Both the position numbers and the translations under genes were made by a program. From Holophagales bacterium UBA2201 (GTDB taxonomy: Bacteria; Acidobacteriota; Thermoanaerobaculia; UBA2201): a stretch of 47,455 nucleotides of DNA. This document shows positions 34,204-42,281 of this stretch, one piece after another. The notes under the pieces were generated by a model. That model was not told the DNA's origin. It was given only the letters and a program-made list of their open reading frames with translations, and did not search any database. The DNA lies in assembly GCA_002327305.1 (NCBI GenBank), contig DCUZ01000055.1:36841-84295 (forward strand). Reading direction: 5' to 3'. Numbering within the stretch: position 1 is the first letter of the stretch; each line of letters opens with the position of its first letter.

Positions 34204-34212
34204 ATCGCACAG

Positions 34213-34218
34213 AGTATA
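34213..34218 (-). promoter_or_regulatory. -10 TATACT of tRNA-Pro
   Basis: Minus-strand TATACT 9 nt upstream of the tRNA-Pro 5' end; the -35 is weak. It diverges from the Cys/Leu promoter. Confidence 0.6.
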
Positions 34219-34273
34219 CCAGAAATCCGAGTCCGAGTGGGCAGAACGGAAATTGGCCCATCGGTTCGGGCAA

Positions 34274-34302
34274 TTGACAAAAATGGCTCGATTGCATATA
34301 CT
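34274..34302 (+). promoter_or_regulatory. Promoter of tRNA-Cys/tRNA-Leu
   Basis: TTGACA (34274-34279), 17-nt spacer, TATACT (34297-34302); tRNA-Cys starts 19 nt later. The same promoter probably serves tRNA-Leu and perhaps the sulfatase-like gene. Confidence 0.9.
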
Positions 34303-34321
34303 TGCACCGCTGACAAGCAAA

Positions 34322-34397
34322 GGCGACGTACCCAAGTGGCTAAGGGAGAGGTCTGCAAAACCTCCATTCAGCGGTTCGAATCCGCTCGTCGCCTCCA
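34322..34397 (+). tRNA. tRNA-Cys (GCA), CCA encoded
   Basis: 76 nt. Acceptor GGCGACG/CGTCGCC, discriminator T, genomic CCA. Anticodon loop CTGCAAA gives GCA. Confidence 0.97.
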
Positions 34398-34417
34398 CTA
34401 CTTTAATCACTTTCGAG

Positions 34418-34503
34418 GCCGGAGTGGCGAAATGGGTAGACGCAAGGGACTTAAAATCCCTCGGGGTATCAACTCCATGCCGGTTCGAGTCCGGCCTCCG
34501 GCA
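34418..34503 (+). tRNA. tRNA-Leu (TAA), CCA not encoded
   Basis: 86 nt class II tRNA with a long variable arm. Acceptor GCCGGAG/CTCCGGC, discriminator A, then TTTGTG: the CCA is absent. Anticodon loop CTTAAAA gives TAA. It is 20 nt downstream of tRNA-Cys and 8 nt upstream of a protein start. Confidence 0.97.
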
Positions 34504-34511
34504 TTTGTGAT

Positions 34512-36233
34512 TTGATCACCTTCCTCCCCCAACGGCGGCAATACATTCCCTTGCTGTGCCTTATCGCGGCCCTGTTGAATCTCCGCTTGTTTCTGGGGGG
34601 GCAGGGTGTGCCGGAATCCGAATTCTTCCTGACCGTTTGTTTCGTTCTGTTCGGCTACGGGTTGCTGTACGCCTCCCTTTTCTGGGCGTTCTCCCTCGTT
34701 TCCCCGCGGCTGCCCCTGGCCGCGGCCCTGTTCTATGCTTTGACCGCCCTCGGTCGGGGGCCCGAGGGGGCCGGCGCCCTTCTGGAAGGGGCGCCGTTCG
34801 GTTTCGCGGTGACGGCGGCCACCGCGGGCCTCCTCATGGTGCTGGTCCTCACCAGCCGCCTGATGGACCCCCTCGCCCGGGCGCGCCTGCCGCGCCACCT
34901 TCTTTGGCCCTTCGCCCTCCTGTGCGCTCTGTACGCATTCTGGGGCTTGGCGTTTCTGCGGGAGGCCCACTGGCTCATCGGGGCGGCGGCCCATCTTCCC
35001 GTCCTGGCGGCCTTCGCGCTCCTGTTGTTCCTCGGGGACCGTCTCCATGTTCCGGCCTTTTTCAACTGGGCCGGTCTGGCCGCGGCGCTGATCCTGGCGG
35101 TCATGGGGATGGGAAAGCACATCATCCTGGAGCCCCCGCCGACCGAGGTGGGGAGGGGACAGAATTTCCTTATCCTCACGGTGGAGGGTCTGCGCCACGA
35201 CGCCGTCACTCCGGAGGCGATGCCCAAGACGGCGGCTCTGGCCCGGCGGGGGTATCTGTTCACGGGGATGTACGGCGTCTCGCCCTCGGCGGGACCCAAC
35301 CTGGACGCCCTTTTCATCCGCCGGCAGGGGAGCGGGACGGCGGCTCTGGCCCGGCTCTTCCCCGAGCGCTTCACCCGCACCGCGTTCCTTCCCCCGGGGC
35401 TGGCGGAACGGTCCGGGAACCTCGATGTCGGGTTCGCCCGGGTCCGGGTCCAGGGTGAGCGTCCGTTCATCGTCCGCCTGGCGCGGGCCTGGGTGCCGGC
35501 GGCGCTCTTCGTTCCGCCGGACCGGCTCCCGGATGAAGAGCAGGTGGTCGGGGAGTTTCGCGCGCTGCTGGAGGGGACTTCCCGGCCGTTTCTGGTCTGG
35601 ATGCACCTCGATTTTCCCGCCCGGGCCCTTTCACCCGATCTCATCCGTCTCGTCCGCTCAGGCTCCTCCGTCCCCGCGGCCGAATTACGCTCACGATACG
35701 ACGAAGCCCTCCGCCGGTTGGACGGGTCCCTGGGCGGACTCTTTGATTGGGTGGCCGCCCGGCCCTGGGCCGACAAGACCAACATCCTGGTGGTGGGGGT
35801 CAGCGGGATGGAGCTGGGGGACCACGACGGCGCCGGGAGCGGCCACGCCTACTTCGAGGAATCGGTGCGTTTCCCGTTCCTTTGGGCCGGCCCCCCGGTC
35901 ACCCCTGGAGCCGCCCCAACGCCGATCGGCATCGTGGATATATTTCCGACGCTGGTGAGGGCCTTCAACCTGTCCGACAAGCCCAAGGCCTTCGCCGGGC
36001 TGGACATCACCTCCGCCTTTCGGGGGGTTTTTCCAGCCGACCGGATCTTTCCCATGGCGGACAACGAGGCCTACGGGCCGGCCCGGGCCGTGGTGGCGGG
36101 GGGATTCAAGCTCATCCAGGAGCCGGGGGGGGCCTTCCGGCTTTACGATCTGGCGGCCGATCCGCTGGAGCGCCAGGATCGGGCCTGCGCCATGGCCGCC
36201 CGCGTGGAGCAGATGAAAGGACTGTTGCCCTGA
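34512..36233 (+). CDS. Sulfatase-like (alkaline-phosphatase superfamily) membrane protein, probably lacking the nucleophile
   Basis: 573 residues from a TTG 8 nt after tRNA-Leu; no Shine-Dalgarno is visible. Residues 1-215 contain about six hydrophobic helices (LLCLIAALLNLRLFLG, FFLTVCFVLFGYGLLYASLF, LIGAAAHLPVLAAFALLLFLG). The rest is a periplasmic alkaline-phosphatase/sulfatase fold: NFLILTVEGLRHDAV, then DKTNILVVGVSGMELGDHDG and IGIVDIFPTLV. The active-site Cys/Ser-x-Pro-Ser-Arg block is replaced by GVSPSAGPNLDAL, without Arg, and the first metal Asp (VxDxxR) is Glu (VEGLRHD). Catalysis is therefore doubtful. It overlaps nothing and is followed 1 nt later by a GT2 gene, suggesting a role in modifying an envelope glycan or lipid. 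Confidence 0.75.
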   Translation: MITFLPQRRQYIPLLCLIAALLNLRLFLGGQGVPESEFFLTVCFVLFGYGLLYASLFWAFSLVSPRLPLAAALFYALTALGRGPEGAGALLEGAPFGFAVTAATAGLLMVLVLTSRLMDPLARARLPRHLLWPFALLCALYAFWGLAFLREAHWLIGAAAHLPVLAAFALLLFLGDRLHVPAFFNWAGLAAALILAVMGMGKHIILEPPPTEVGRGQNFLILTVEGLRHDAVTPEAMPKTAALARRGYLFTGMYGVSPSAGPNLDALFIRRQGSGTAALARLFPERFTRTAFLPPGLAERSGNLDVGFARVRVQGERPFIVRLARAWVPAALFVPPDRLPDEEQVVGEFRALLEGTSRPFLVWMHLDFPARALSPDLIRLVRSGSSVPAAELRSRYDEALRRLDGSLGGLFDWVAARPWADKTNILVVGVSGMELGDHDGAGSGHAYFEESVRFPFLWAGPPVTPGAAPTPIGIVDIFPTLVRAFNLSDKPKAFAGLDITSAFRGVFPADRIFPMADNEAYGPARAVVAGGFKLIQEPGGAFRLYDLAADPLERQDRACAMAARVEQMKGLLP

Positions 36234-36234
36234 A

Positions 36235-37164
36235 ATGAAATTGATCATCCAGATCCCCGCATGGCAGGAGGAGGGGTTCATCGGCCCCACGGTGGCCGCC
36301 CTTCCCAGGAGCGTTCCGGGTTTCGACGCCGTCGAAGTCCTCGTCATCTGCGACGGATGCACCGATGGGACCGCCGAGGAGGCCCGCCGGGCCGGCGCCC
36401 ATCATATCCTCGAACTGAAGTCCCACGTCGGGCTGGCCACGGCGTTCTCCCTGGGGCTGGAACGGAGTGTGGCGCTCGGGGCCGACGTGGTGGTCAACAC
36501 CGACGCCGACGGGCAGTACCCGGCCGCCTCCATCCCGGACCTCGTCCGGCCCCTCGTTGAGGGGCGCGCCGACATGGCCGTCGGGGACAGGCAGGTGCGC
36601 CGCCTTCCCCATTTTTCCCCGATCAAGCGCCTCCTCCAGACCCTGGGCAGCGCCCTCGTGGGGAAGCTCACCGGCCAGAAGGTGGCGGACGCCCCGTCCG
36701 GGTTCCGGGCGATGAGCCGGGAGGTGGCCCGCCGCATTCATATCTTTTCCTACTATACCTACACCCTGGAAACCATCATCCAGGTGGCCCGGATGGGGTT
36801 CGCCATTGCGTGGGTCCCCATCACCCCTAATCCGCCGGTGCGGGCCAGCCGGCTCATCCGCTCCACCTGGGTCTATATCACCCGGGCGGGGGCGGAGATG
36901 CTCCGGATCGTGGTGGTGTACAACCCCCTCAAGACCTTCGTCACTCTCAGCGTCATCCTGGCCCTCCCCGGCGCCTTTTTTTTCCTCCGGTTCCTGTACT
37001 ATTACCTGACGGGCGGGGGCCACGGTCATGTCCAGTCCCTCATCGCGGGGGCCGTTTCCATCATCCTGGCGTTCCAGTGCTTCCTCCTGGGTCTCCTGGC
37101 CGACCTCACCTCCATCAACCGCCGCCTCCTGGAGCACATCAAGGACCAGCACCCGCGGCTCTGA
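36235..37164 (+). CDS. Membrane-anchored family 2 glycosyltransferase
   Basis: 309 residues, starting 1 nt after the preceding stop. The GT-A domain covers 1-235: IIQIPAWQEEGFIGPTVAALP, VLVICDGCTDGT, VNTDADGQYPAASIPDL (catalytic DAD-like acids) and DAPSGFRAMSREVARRI. Two membrane helices end it (LSVILALPGAFFFLRFLYYYL and SLIAGAVSIILAFQCFLLGLLA), as in dolichol/polyprenol-phosphate glucosyltransferase-like proteins. It acts at the cytoplasmic side of the inner membrane. Together with the sulfatase-like gene it forms a two-gene unit; the acceptor is unknown. Confidence 0.88.
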   Translation: MKLIIQIPAWQEEGFIGPTVAALPRSVPGFDAVEVLVICDGCTDGTAEEARRAGAHHILELKSHVGLATAFSLGLERSVALGADVVVNTDADGQYPAASIPDLVRPLVEGRADMAVGDRQVRRLPHFSPIKRLLQTLGSALVGKLTGQKVADAPSGFRAMSREVARRIHIFSYYTYTLETIIQVARMGFAIAWVPITPNPPVRASRLIRSTWVYITRAGAEMLRIVVVYNPLKTFVTLSVILALPGAFFFLRFLYYYLTGGGHGHVQSLIAGAVSIILAFQCFLLGLLADLTSINRRLLEHIKDQHPRL

Positions 37165-37528
37165 CGGGCGCTCTGCCCCGGGCGGCAGGCGCAAGGGGGA
37201 AGGAACAAGTCGGAAGGCGGAACGCCCTCGTCCAGTTCCAGGTTGAAGGTTTCAGGTATTTCCCTCCCCAGTCAGCGCAGTTTCCATCGGACCCTGCGCT
37301 CCCCATCGGCGATCGTTTCGTTTTCCCGGAAGCGGAAAAGGGCGGTTCCCCCTTCCGTCCCGCGGAGTGAATGGGCGCAGCGCCACCTTCTCCAGCGCTC
37401 GGATCTTTCGACTCGGTCACTTTGGGGCCCAACGGATCGATCGTCGCTCCATGGATTCCGGTTCCCATCGGACATCCCCGTCTTCACGCCGACGCGCCCG
37501 CCGCCTGAAATAATCCACTTTGCCCTCA
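37165..37528. other. Intergenic region upstream of the superoxide dismutase
   Basis: About 360 nt without a credible gene. A weak hairpin (CTGCC-CCGGGC-GGCAG) follows the glycosyltransferase stop. No tandem array or G-rich core is present here. Confidence 0.5.
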
Positions 37529-37561
37529 TGTTCATAGTTTGAACAATCAAACATATTGATT
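37529..37561. promoter_or_regulatory. Three overlapping palindromes in the sod control region
   Basis: TGTTCA-N5-TGAACA (37529-37545), GTTTGA-N4-TCAAAC (37537-37552) and AATCAA-N5-TTGATT (37545-37561), each with perfect 6-bp arms and stepping about 8 bp. The AT-rich patch ends 20 nt before the sod start. The middle one is FNR/Crp-like (TTTGA-N4-TCAAA). No clean -35/-10 pair could be placed. Confidence 0.65.
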
Positions 37562-37581
37562 AACGACTATGGAGGTCTGCC

Positions 37582-38202
37582 ATGAAACATGTTCTTCCCG
37601 ATCTTCCTTACGCGTTCGACGCCCTGGAGCCCCACATCGACTCCCGCACCATGCAGATTCACCACGATCTGCATCACGGGACCTATGTCGCCAACCTCAA
37701 CAAGGCCCTGGAGGGGCACGACGCCCTCCAGGGGAAGAGCGCCGAGGAGCTGGTGGCCGGTCTGGATTCCGTGCCCGAGTCCATCCGAAGCGCCGTCCGG
37801 AACCACGGCGGCGGCCACGTGAACCACTCCCTCTTTTGGACGCTGATGGGGCCCAAGGGGGGAGGGGAACCGAAGGGGGACCTGAGAAAGGCGATCGAGG
37901 GGGCCTTCGGGGGGTTCGACCCTTTCCGTGACCTCTTCCAGAAGACGGCCCTGGGTGTGTTCGGTTCCGGCTGGGCGTGGATGGTCCTGGATCCCTCCGG
38001 CCAATTGGCGGTCAGGGGGCTCCCGAACCAGGACAATCCCCTTTCCCGCGGGGAGAAGCCCGTACTGGGGCTGGATGTCTGGGAGCATGCGTACTACCTG
38101 AAGTACCAGAACAAGCGGGCCGATTACATCGTCGCCTGGTGGAGCGTGGTGGACTGGGAGGCGGTGTCGGCGCGGTTCGACGGGCTCAAGAAACAACGAT
38201 AG
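37582..38202 (+). CDS. sodA: Iron/manganese superoxide dismutase (Mn-like)
   Basis: 206 residues; GGAGG 6 nt before the ATG. It converts superoxide to oxygen and peroxide in the cytoplasm. Metal ligands are His27 (MQIHHDLHH), His82 (HVNHSLFW), Asp165 and His169 (DVWEHAYY). The Mn-type marks are present: GGGEP, GSGWAWMV and Gln150 in LPNQDNPL (Fe-type has Gln near position 69 instead), so Mn or cambialistic use is predicted. It is monocistronic, with a patch of three palindromes upstream that implies redox or oxygen control. The name sodA is used by family. Confidence 0.95.
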   Translation: MKHVLPDLPYAFDALEPHIDSRTMQIHHDLHHGTYVANLNKALEGHDALQGKSAEELVAGLDSVPESIRSAVRNHGGGHVNHSLFWTLMGPKGGGEPKGDLRKAIEGAFGGFDPFRDLFQKTALGVFGSGWAWMVLDPSGQLAVRGLPNQDNPLSRGEKPVLGLDVWEHAYYLKYQNKRADYIVAWWSVVDWEAVSARFDGLKKQR

Positions 38203-38284
38203 GGCCTTCCCTTGCGCTTGCCGGTTGTGAAATAATAGGCAAGGATCGCCTGTTCTATGAGGCGACCATCGGGAGGTTTCCTGT

Positions 38285-38773
38285 ATGAAGAGTGCCGCCA
38301 AGTCCGTCCAACGCGATCCGTCCGTTGATTCCCTCAAACGGGAGGTCACCCGCCTGAAGGCCTCGCTATTGCTCCATGACCGGATGGGCCGGCTCCAGCT
38401 GGGGACCGCCCGCCAGTGGCAGGCCATCTTCGACGCCCTCAGTTTTCCCATGGCGGTCGTGGACGCCGACGGCAACATCGTGCAGGCCAACCGCGCCATG
38501 AACGAGTTGACCGGCAAACCCTGTCTCGACGTGGTGGGCAATGTCTGCTGGCGCACCTTTCATGGCACCGAGAACCGCATTGACGATTGCCTGTTTAAGG
38601 CGGTGAAAAGGGGCCGTAAGAGCGTCTCCGGCGAACGGGAGGGATGCGGCTACCGCCTGCAGGTGAACCTGGACCCCCTGTTCGACGAGCGGGGCAGGGT
38701 GGCCGGGGCGGTCCACACCATCACCGCGATGACCCTCATCGCCGGCGGCCGCCCCGTGCGCAGAAAACGGTAG
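38285..38773 (+). CDS. Single-PAS-domain protein with N-terminal coiled coil
   Basis: 162 residues; GGAGG 8 nt before the ATG. Residues about 12-45 are helical (DSLKREVTRLKASLLLHDRMGRLQ), likely a coiled coil. A PAS fold follows at 45-150 (WQAIFDALSFPMAVVDADGNIVQANRAMNELTGK, then GNVCWRTFHGTENRIDDCLFKAV). The stretch C-x6-W...C could suit a heme or disulfide, but no cofactor motif is certain. There is no output domain and the tail is basic (GGRPVRRKR). It may sense a signal and act through a partner, or be a remnant of a kinase. The gene stands alone with a hairpin right after its stop. Confidence 0.8.
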   Translation: MKSAAKSVQRDPSVDSLKREVTRLKASLLLHDRMGRLQLGTARQWQAIFDALSFPMAVVDADGNIVQANRAMNELTGKPCLDVVGNVCWRTFHGTENRIDDCLFKAVKRGRKSVSGEREGCGYRLQVNLDPLFDERGRVAGAVHTITAMTLIAGGRPVRRKR

Positions 38774-38790
38774 ACCGGCGGCCCGCCGGT
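38774..38790 (+). terminator. Hairpin directly after the PAS gene
   Basis: ACCGGCGG-C-CCGCCGGT is perfect and begins at the base after the TAG stop. No T-run follows. It is short and could be a Rho-type stop or an end-stabilising hairpin. Confidence 0.5.
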
Positions 38791-38920
38791 CCGCCCGCCG
38801 GCCCGGATGGGAGGTCCCGTCGTCGCGAGACCGGTGGGCCCCATCCCCCGGATAACTTTTCCCCCCAAGGGCAGTATTACCATTGAATCCATGGTTCCAT
38901 TACATTTAGAAGGAGGCAGT

Positions 38921-41900
38921 ATGTCCATCGTCCGCGCCCTGATCATCGCCGCGTTGCTCCTGGCCGCCTGGACGGCCCCAGCCGCCGAGGAGGCCCGCCT
39001 CCTCCGCTTCCCCGCCATCCACGGCGATGCCGTGGTCTTCAGCCACGGCGGCGATCTCTACACCGTTCCCGCTTCGGGAGGAAACGCCCGGCGCCTCACC
39101 TCCCACATCGGGTACGAGTCCTTTCCCCGCTTTTCCCCGGACGGCCGCTGGCTGGCCTTCACCGGCCAGTATGGCGGCAACACCGAGGTCTATCTCATCC
39201 CCTCCGAGGGGGGCGACCCCAAGCGCCTGACCTTCACCGCCACCCTCGGGCGAGACGACATCTCCGACCGGATGGGCCCCAACAACATCGTCATGGGGTG
39301 GACGCCCGACGGCCAGCGGATCGTCTTCCGCTCCCGGATGCGCGAGGCCAACGACTTCATCGGCCAACTCTACACCGTGGGACTGGACGGCGGCCTCCCG
39401 GAGCAACTGCCCTTCAGCCGGGGCGGATTCTGCTCCTTCTCCCCCGACGGCGGCAAGTTCGCCTACAACCGGGTGTTCAGGGAATTTCGCACCTGGAAAC
39501 GCTACCGGGGCGGCATGGCCGACGATATCTGGGTCCATGACTTCGCCACCGGCGCGGTGGAAAACATCACCGACGACCCTGGTTCGGACCTATTCCCCAT
39601 GTGGAGGGGCGACCGGATCTACTTCGTCTCCGACCGGGACGCGCACAAGCGGATGAACCTCTATGTCTACGACCTGAAGACCCGCCAGACCCGCCGGCTC
39701 ACCGATTTCACCGAGTTCGATGTCAAGTTCCCCTCCCTGGGGGACCGGGCCGTCGTTTTCGAGAATGGGGGTTGGATCTACCGGTTCGATCTCGCTTCCG
39801 AGCAGGCCGTCAAGGTGCCCGTCGCCCTTCCCAACGACGAGCCCTGGGCCCTGGGGGGCTTCATCGGCGTCAAGGACGACCGCACCAATTACGAGATCGC
39901 CCCCGACGGCAAGCGGGCCCTTGTCGGGGCCCGCGGGGACGTGTTCACGGTCCCGGCCAAGCGCGGCCCGACCCGCAACCTCACCCGCACCGCCGGTGTC
40001 CACGAACGCAATTCCAAGTGGAGCCCCGACGGCCGCTGGATTGCCTACATCTCCGACGCCACGGGGGAGGACGAGCTCACCATCGTTCCGCAGGACGGAA
40101 GCGGACCCGCGGTGAAGCTCACCGACGAGAGGGGCCCCTACCTCTACCAGCCCTATTGGTCGCCCGACAGCACGAAGCTCCTCTGGGCCGACAAGAAACT
40201 GAACCTGAAAGTGGCAGACATCACGACCAAGGCCGTTAAGACCGTCGCCACCGCCGCGCTGTGGGAGATCACCGATTACGCCTGGGCCCCCGATTCGCAA
40301 TGGGTGGCCTACACCCGGCAGGAGGAGCGATCGCTCCAGAAGATCTATCTCCACTCGCTCCGGTCGGGGGAGACGGTGGAGGTGACCGACGGGTGGTACG
40401 CCTCCTACGCCCCCGCCTTCTCGGCCGACGGCCGTGTCCTCTTCTTCGTATCCGACCGCGATTTCAGCCCCATCTACGGCGACACCGAGTGGAACCATGT
40501 CTACAAGGACATGGCCCGTATCTACTTCGTCACGCTGGGCGCCGCGGTGGAGAGCCCCCTTAAACCCCTCAGCGATGAGGTGGAGATCAGTAAAAATAGC
40601 GAGAAAGGCGAGAAAAGCGAGAAAAGCGAGAAAGGCGAGAAAGGCGAGAAAGGCAAGAAAGGGCAACCAGACCAGAAAGACCAGAAGGGCGTGACGGTGA
40701 CGGTGGACGCTGCGGGGATCAAGGGGCGGATCGCCGCCCTGCCCGTTCAACCGGCCAATTACGCCAACCTCGCATCGGCGGAGGACAAACTCTACTACCT
40801 CCGCACCACCCACGCCTCCCGCAAGGGGGAACTGGCGGTGTTCGATCTGGCCGAGCGCAAGGAGACCGTCCTCGGCGAAGCGGACGGGTTCGAGCTTTCC
40901 GCCGACGGCAAAAAGATGCTCGTGGGCAGGGAGGAGGACCTGGCCATCATCGACGCCCCGTCGGCCCCCTTCGAAATGAAGGAGACCCTCGATCTCTCCG
41001 GCTTGAAGGTGCGCCTCGACCGGAAGGCCGAGTGGGGACACATCTTCGATGAGTCCTGGCGCCAGATGCGCGAGTTCTTCTATGTTCCCAACCTGCATGG
41101 GGTGGACTGGCCCGCCGTTCGCGCCAAGTACGCGCCGCTGGCGGCCGCCGCGACCCACCGGGCCGACCTCACCTACGTCATCGGCGAGATGATCGGGGAA
41201 CTCAACGTCGGACACGCCTATGTGGGCGGCGGCGACCTTCCCGAGGCGCCCCGGGTCGCCACGGGTCTGCTGGGGGCCGAGGTGGAGAAGGATCCCGTCA
41301 CGGGCTATTTCAAGGTTGTCCGAGTCCTTCCCGGGCAGAACTGGGACCCCGCCCGCCGTTCCCCGCTGACCGAGGTGGGAGTGGAGGTCGGCGAGGGGGA
41401 CTACATCCTCGCGGTGGACGGGCGCTCCGTCGCCCCCCTGCACAACCTCTTCGACGCCCTCCTCGACACGGCCGGGCAGCAGGTCAAGTTGAAGGTCAAC
41501 GCCAAGCCCGCGGAAGCCGGGGCGCGCGAGGTGGTGGTGGTCCCCACGGCCGACGAGCAGCAGCTCTATTATCTGGCGTGGGTGCAGGGCAACATCGAGA
41601 AGGTGGACCGGGCCACCGGTGGTCGCGTGGGCTACCTCCACATCCCCGACATGGGGGTGGAGGGGCTCAACGAGTTCGCGAAGCACTTCTACCCGCAATT
41701 GCGCAAGAAGGGGCTCATCGTGGACGTGCGGGGGAACGGGGGCGGCAACGTCTCACCCCAGGTGCTGGAGCGCCTGAAGCGCGCCGCCGATATGATCGAT
41801 CAATCGCGCGACACCGCCCCGCGGCCCGACCCGGGGGCCGCCTTCATGGGTCCGATGGTGTGCCTCCTCAACGAGTTCTCGGCCTCCGACGGCGACATCT

Positions 41901-42223
41901 TTCCCTACCGGTTCAAGCGCAACGGCCTGGGTCCGCTGATCGGAAAACGCTCCTGGGGCGGCGTGGTCGGCATCCGGGGAACCCTCCCCATCCTGGACGG
42001 CGGCTATCTGATGCGTCCGGAGTTCGGCTCCTACGACCTCGCTGGGAAGGAGTGGATCATGGAGGGGCACGGGGTGGACCCCGACATCGTGGTGGAGAAC
42101 GACCCGGCCCGGGAGTTCCGGGGGATTGACGATCAATTGAACAAGGCCATTGAGGTCATCCTGGAGGCGCTGAAGACCGGCGAGCGTGAAGTGCCGCCCA
42201 AGCCCCCCTATCCCGTTAAGTAA
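38921..42223 (+). CDS. Tricorn-type protease with signal peptide
   Basis: 1100 residues from the ATG with AAGGAGG about 4 nt upstream. Signal peptide SIVRALIIAALLLAAWTAPA, so unlike archaeal tricorn it is exported. The N-terminal 620 residues are two WD40-like propellers (PAIHGDAVVFSHGGDLYTVPASGG, WSPDGRWIAYISDATG). A 9-nt repeat encoding (S/G)EK lies in a linker at about residues 560-580. The C-terminal part has a PDZ domain (about 800-870, EVGVEVGEGDYILAVDGRSV) and the S41-type core: His765 (VGHAYVGG), Ser989 (NEFSASDGDIFPY). Tricorn peptidases trim peptides from larger proteases; here peptides from outside or periplasm are likely. The His is preceded by Gly, not the Ser of archaeal tricorn. 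Confidence 0.92.
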   Translation: MSIVRALIIAALLLAAWTAPAAEEARLLRFPAIHGDAVVFSHGGDLYTVPASGGNARRLTSHIGYESFPRFSPDGRWLAFTGQYGGNTEVYLIPSEGGDPKRLTFTATLGRDDISDRMGPNNIVMGWTPDGQRIVFRSRMREANDFIGQLYTVGLDGGLPEQLPFSRGGFCSFSPDGGKFAYNRVFREFRTWKRYRGGMADDIWVHDFATGAVENITDDPGSDLFPMWRGDRIYFVSDRDAHKRMNLYVYDLKTRQTRRLTDFTEFDVKFPSLGDRAVVFENGGWIYRFDLASEQAVKVPVALPNDEPWALGGFIGVKDDRTNYEIAPDGKRALVGARGDVFTVPAKRGPTRNLTRTAGVHERNSKWSPDGRWIAYISDATGEDELTIVPQDGSGPAVKLTDERGPYLYQPYWSPDSTKLLWADKKLNLKVADITTKAVKTVATAALWEITDYAWAPDSQWVAYTRQEERSLQKIYLHSLRSGETVEVTDGWYASYAPAFSADGRVLFFVSDRDFSPIYGDTEWNHVYKDMARIYFVTLGAAVESPLKPLSDEVEISKNSEKGEKSEKSEKGEKGEKGKKGQPDQKDQKGVTVTVDAAGIKGRIAALPVQPANYANLASAEDKLYYLRTTHASRKGELAVFDLAERKETVLGEADGFELSADGKKMLVGREEDLAIIDAPSAPFEMKETLDLSGLKVRLDRKAEWGHIFDESWRQMREFFYVPNLHGVDWPAVRAKYAPLAAAATHRADLTYVIGEMIGELNVGHAYVGGGDLPEAPRVATGLLGAEVEKDPVTGYFKVVRVLPGQNWDPARRSPLTEVGVEVGEGDYILAVDGRSVAPLHNLFDALLDTAGQQVKLKVNAKPAEAGAREVVVVPTADEQQLYYLAWVQGNIEKVDRATGGRVGYLHIPDMGVEGLNEFAKHFYPQLRKKGLIVDVRGNGGGNVSPQVLERLKRAADMIDQSRDTAPRPDPGAAFMGPMVCLLNEFSASDGDIFPYRFKRNGLGPLIGKRSWGGVVGIRGTLPILDGGYLMRPEFGSYDLAGKEWIMEGHGVDPDIVVENDPAREFRGIDDQLNKAIEVILEALKTGEREVPPKPPYPVK
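40598..40660 (+). repeat. In-frame 9-nt repeat (RGCGAGAAA), 7 units, within the tricorn gene
   Basis: AGCGAGAAA or GGCGAGAAA repeated 7 times (the last is GGCAAGAAA), encoding (S/G)-E-K; two GACCAGAAR units follow, encoding DQK. It lies in the linker between the propeller domains and the C-terminal protease half. Confidence 0.95.
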
Positions 42224-42249
42224 GCGTTTCAACGGGGCGGGGGTTCGAG

Positions 42250-42280
42250 CCGCGGGAGAGGGGGACCCCCTCTCCCGCGG
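42250..42280. terminator. Bidirectional terminator between convergent genes
   Basis: 15-bp perfect arms CCGCGGGAGAGGGGG/CCCCCTCTCCCGCGG with one central base. It lies 26 nt after the tricorn stop and 1 nt from the stop of the minus-strand membrane protein, so it can serve both. Confidence 0.8.
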
Positions 42281-42281
42281 T

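Noticed and set aside
37243..37542. 99-codon open frame upstream of sod
   Set aside because: No start signal, biased composition, and its end overlaps the palindromic control region.
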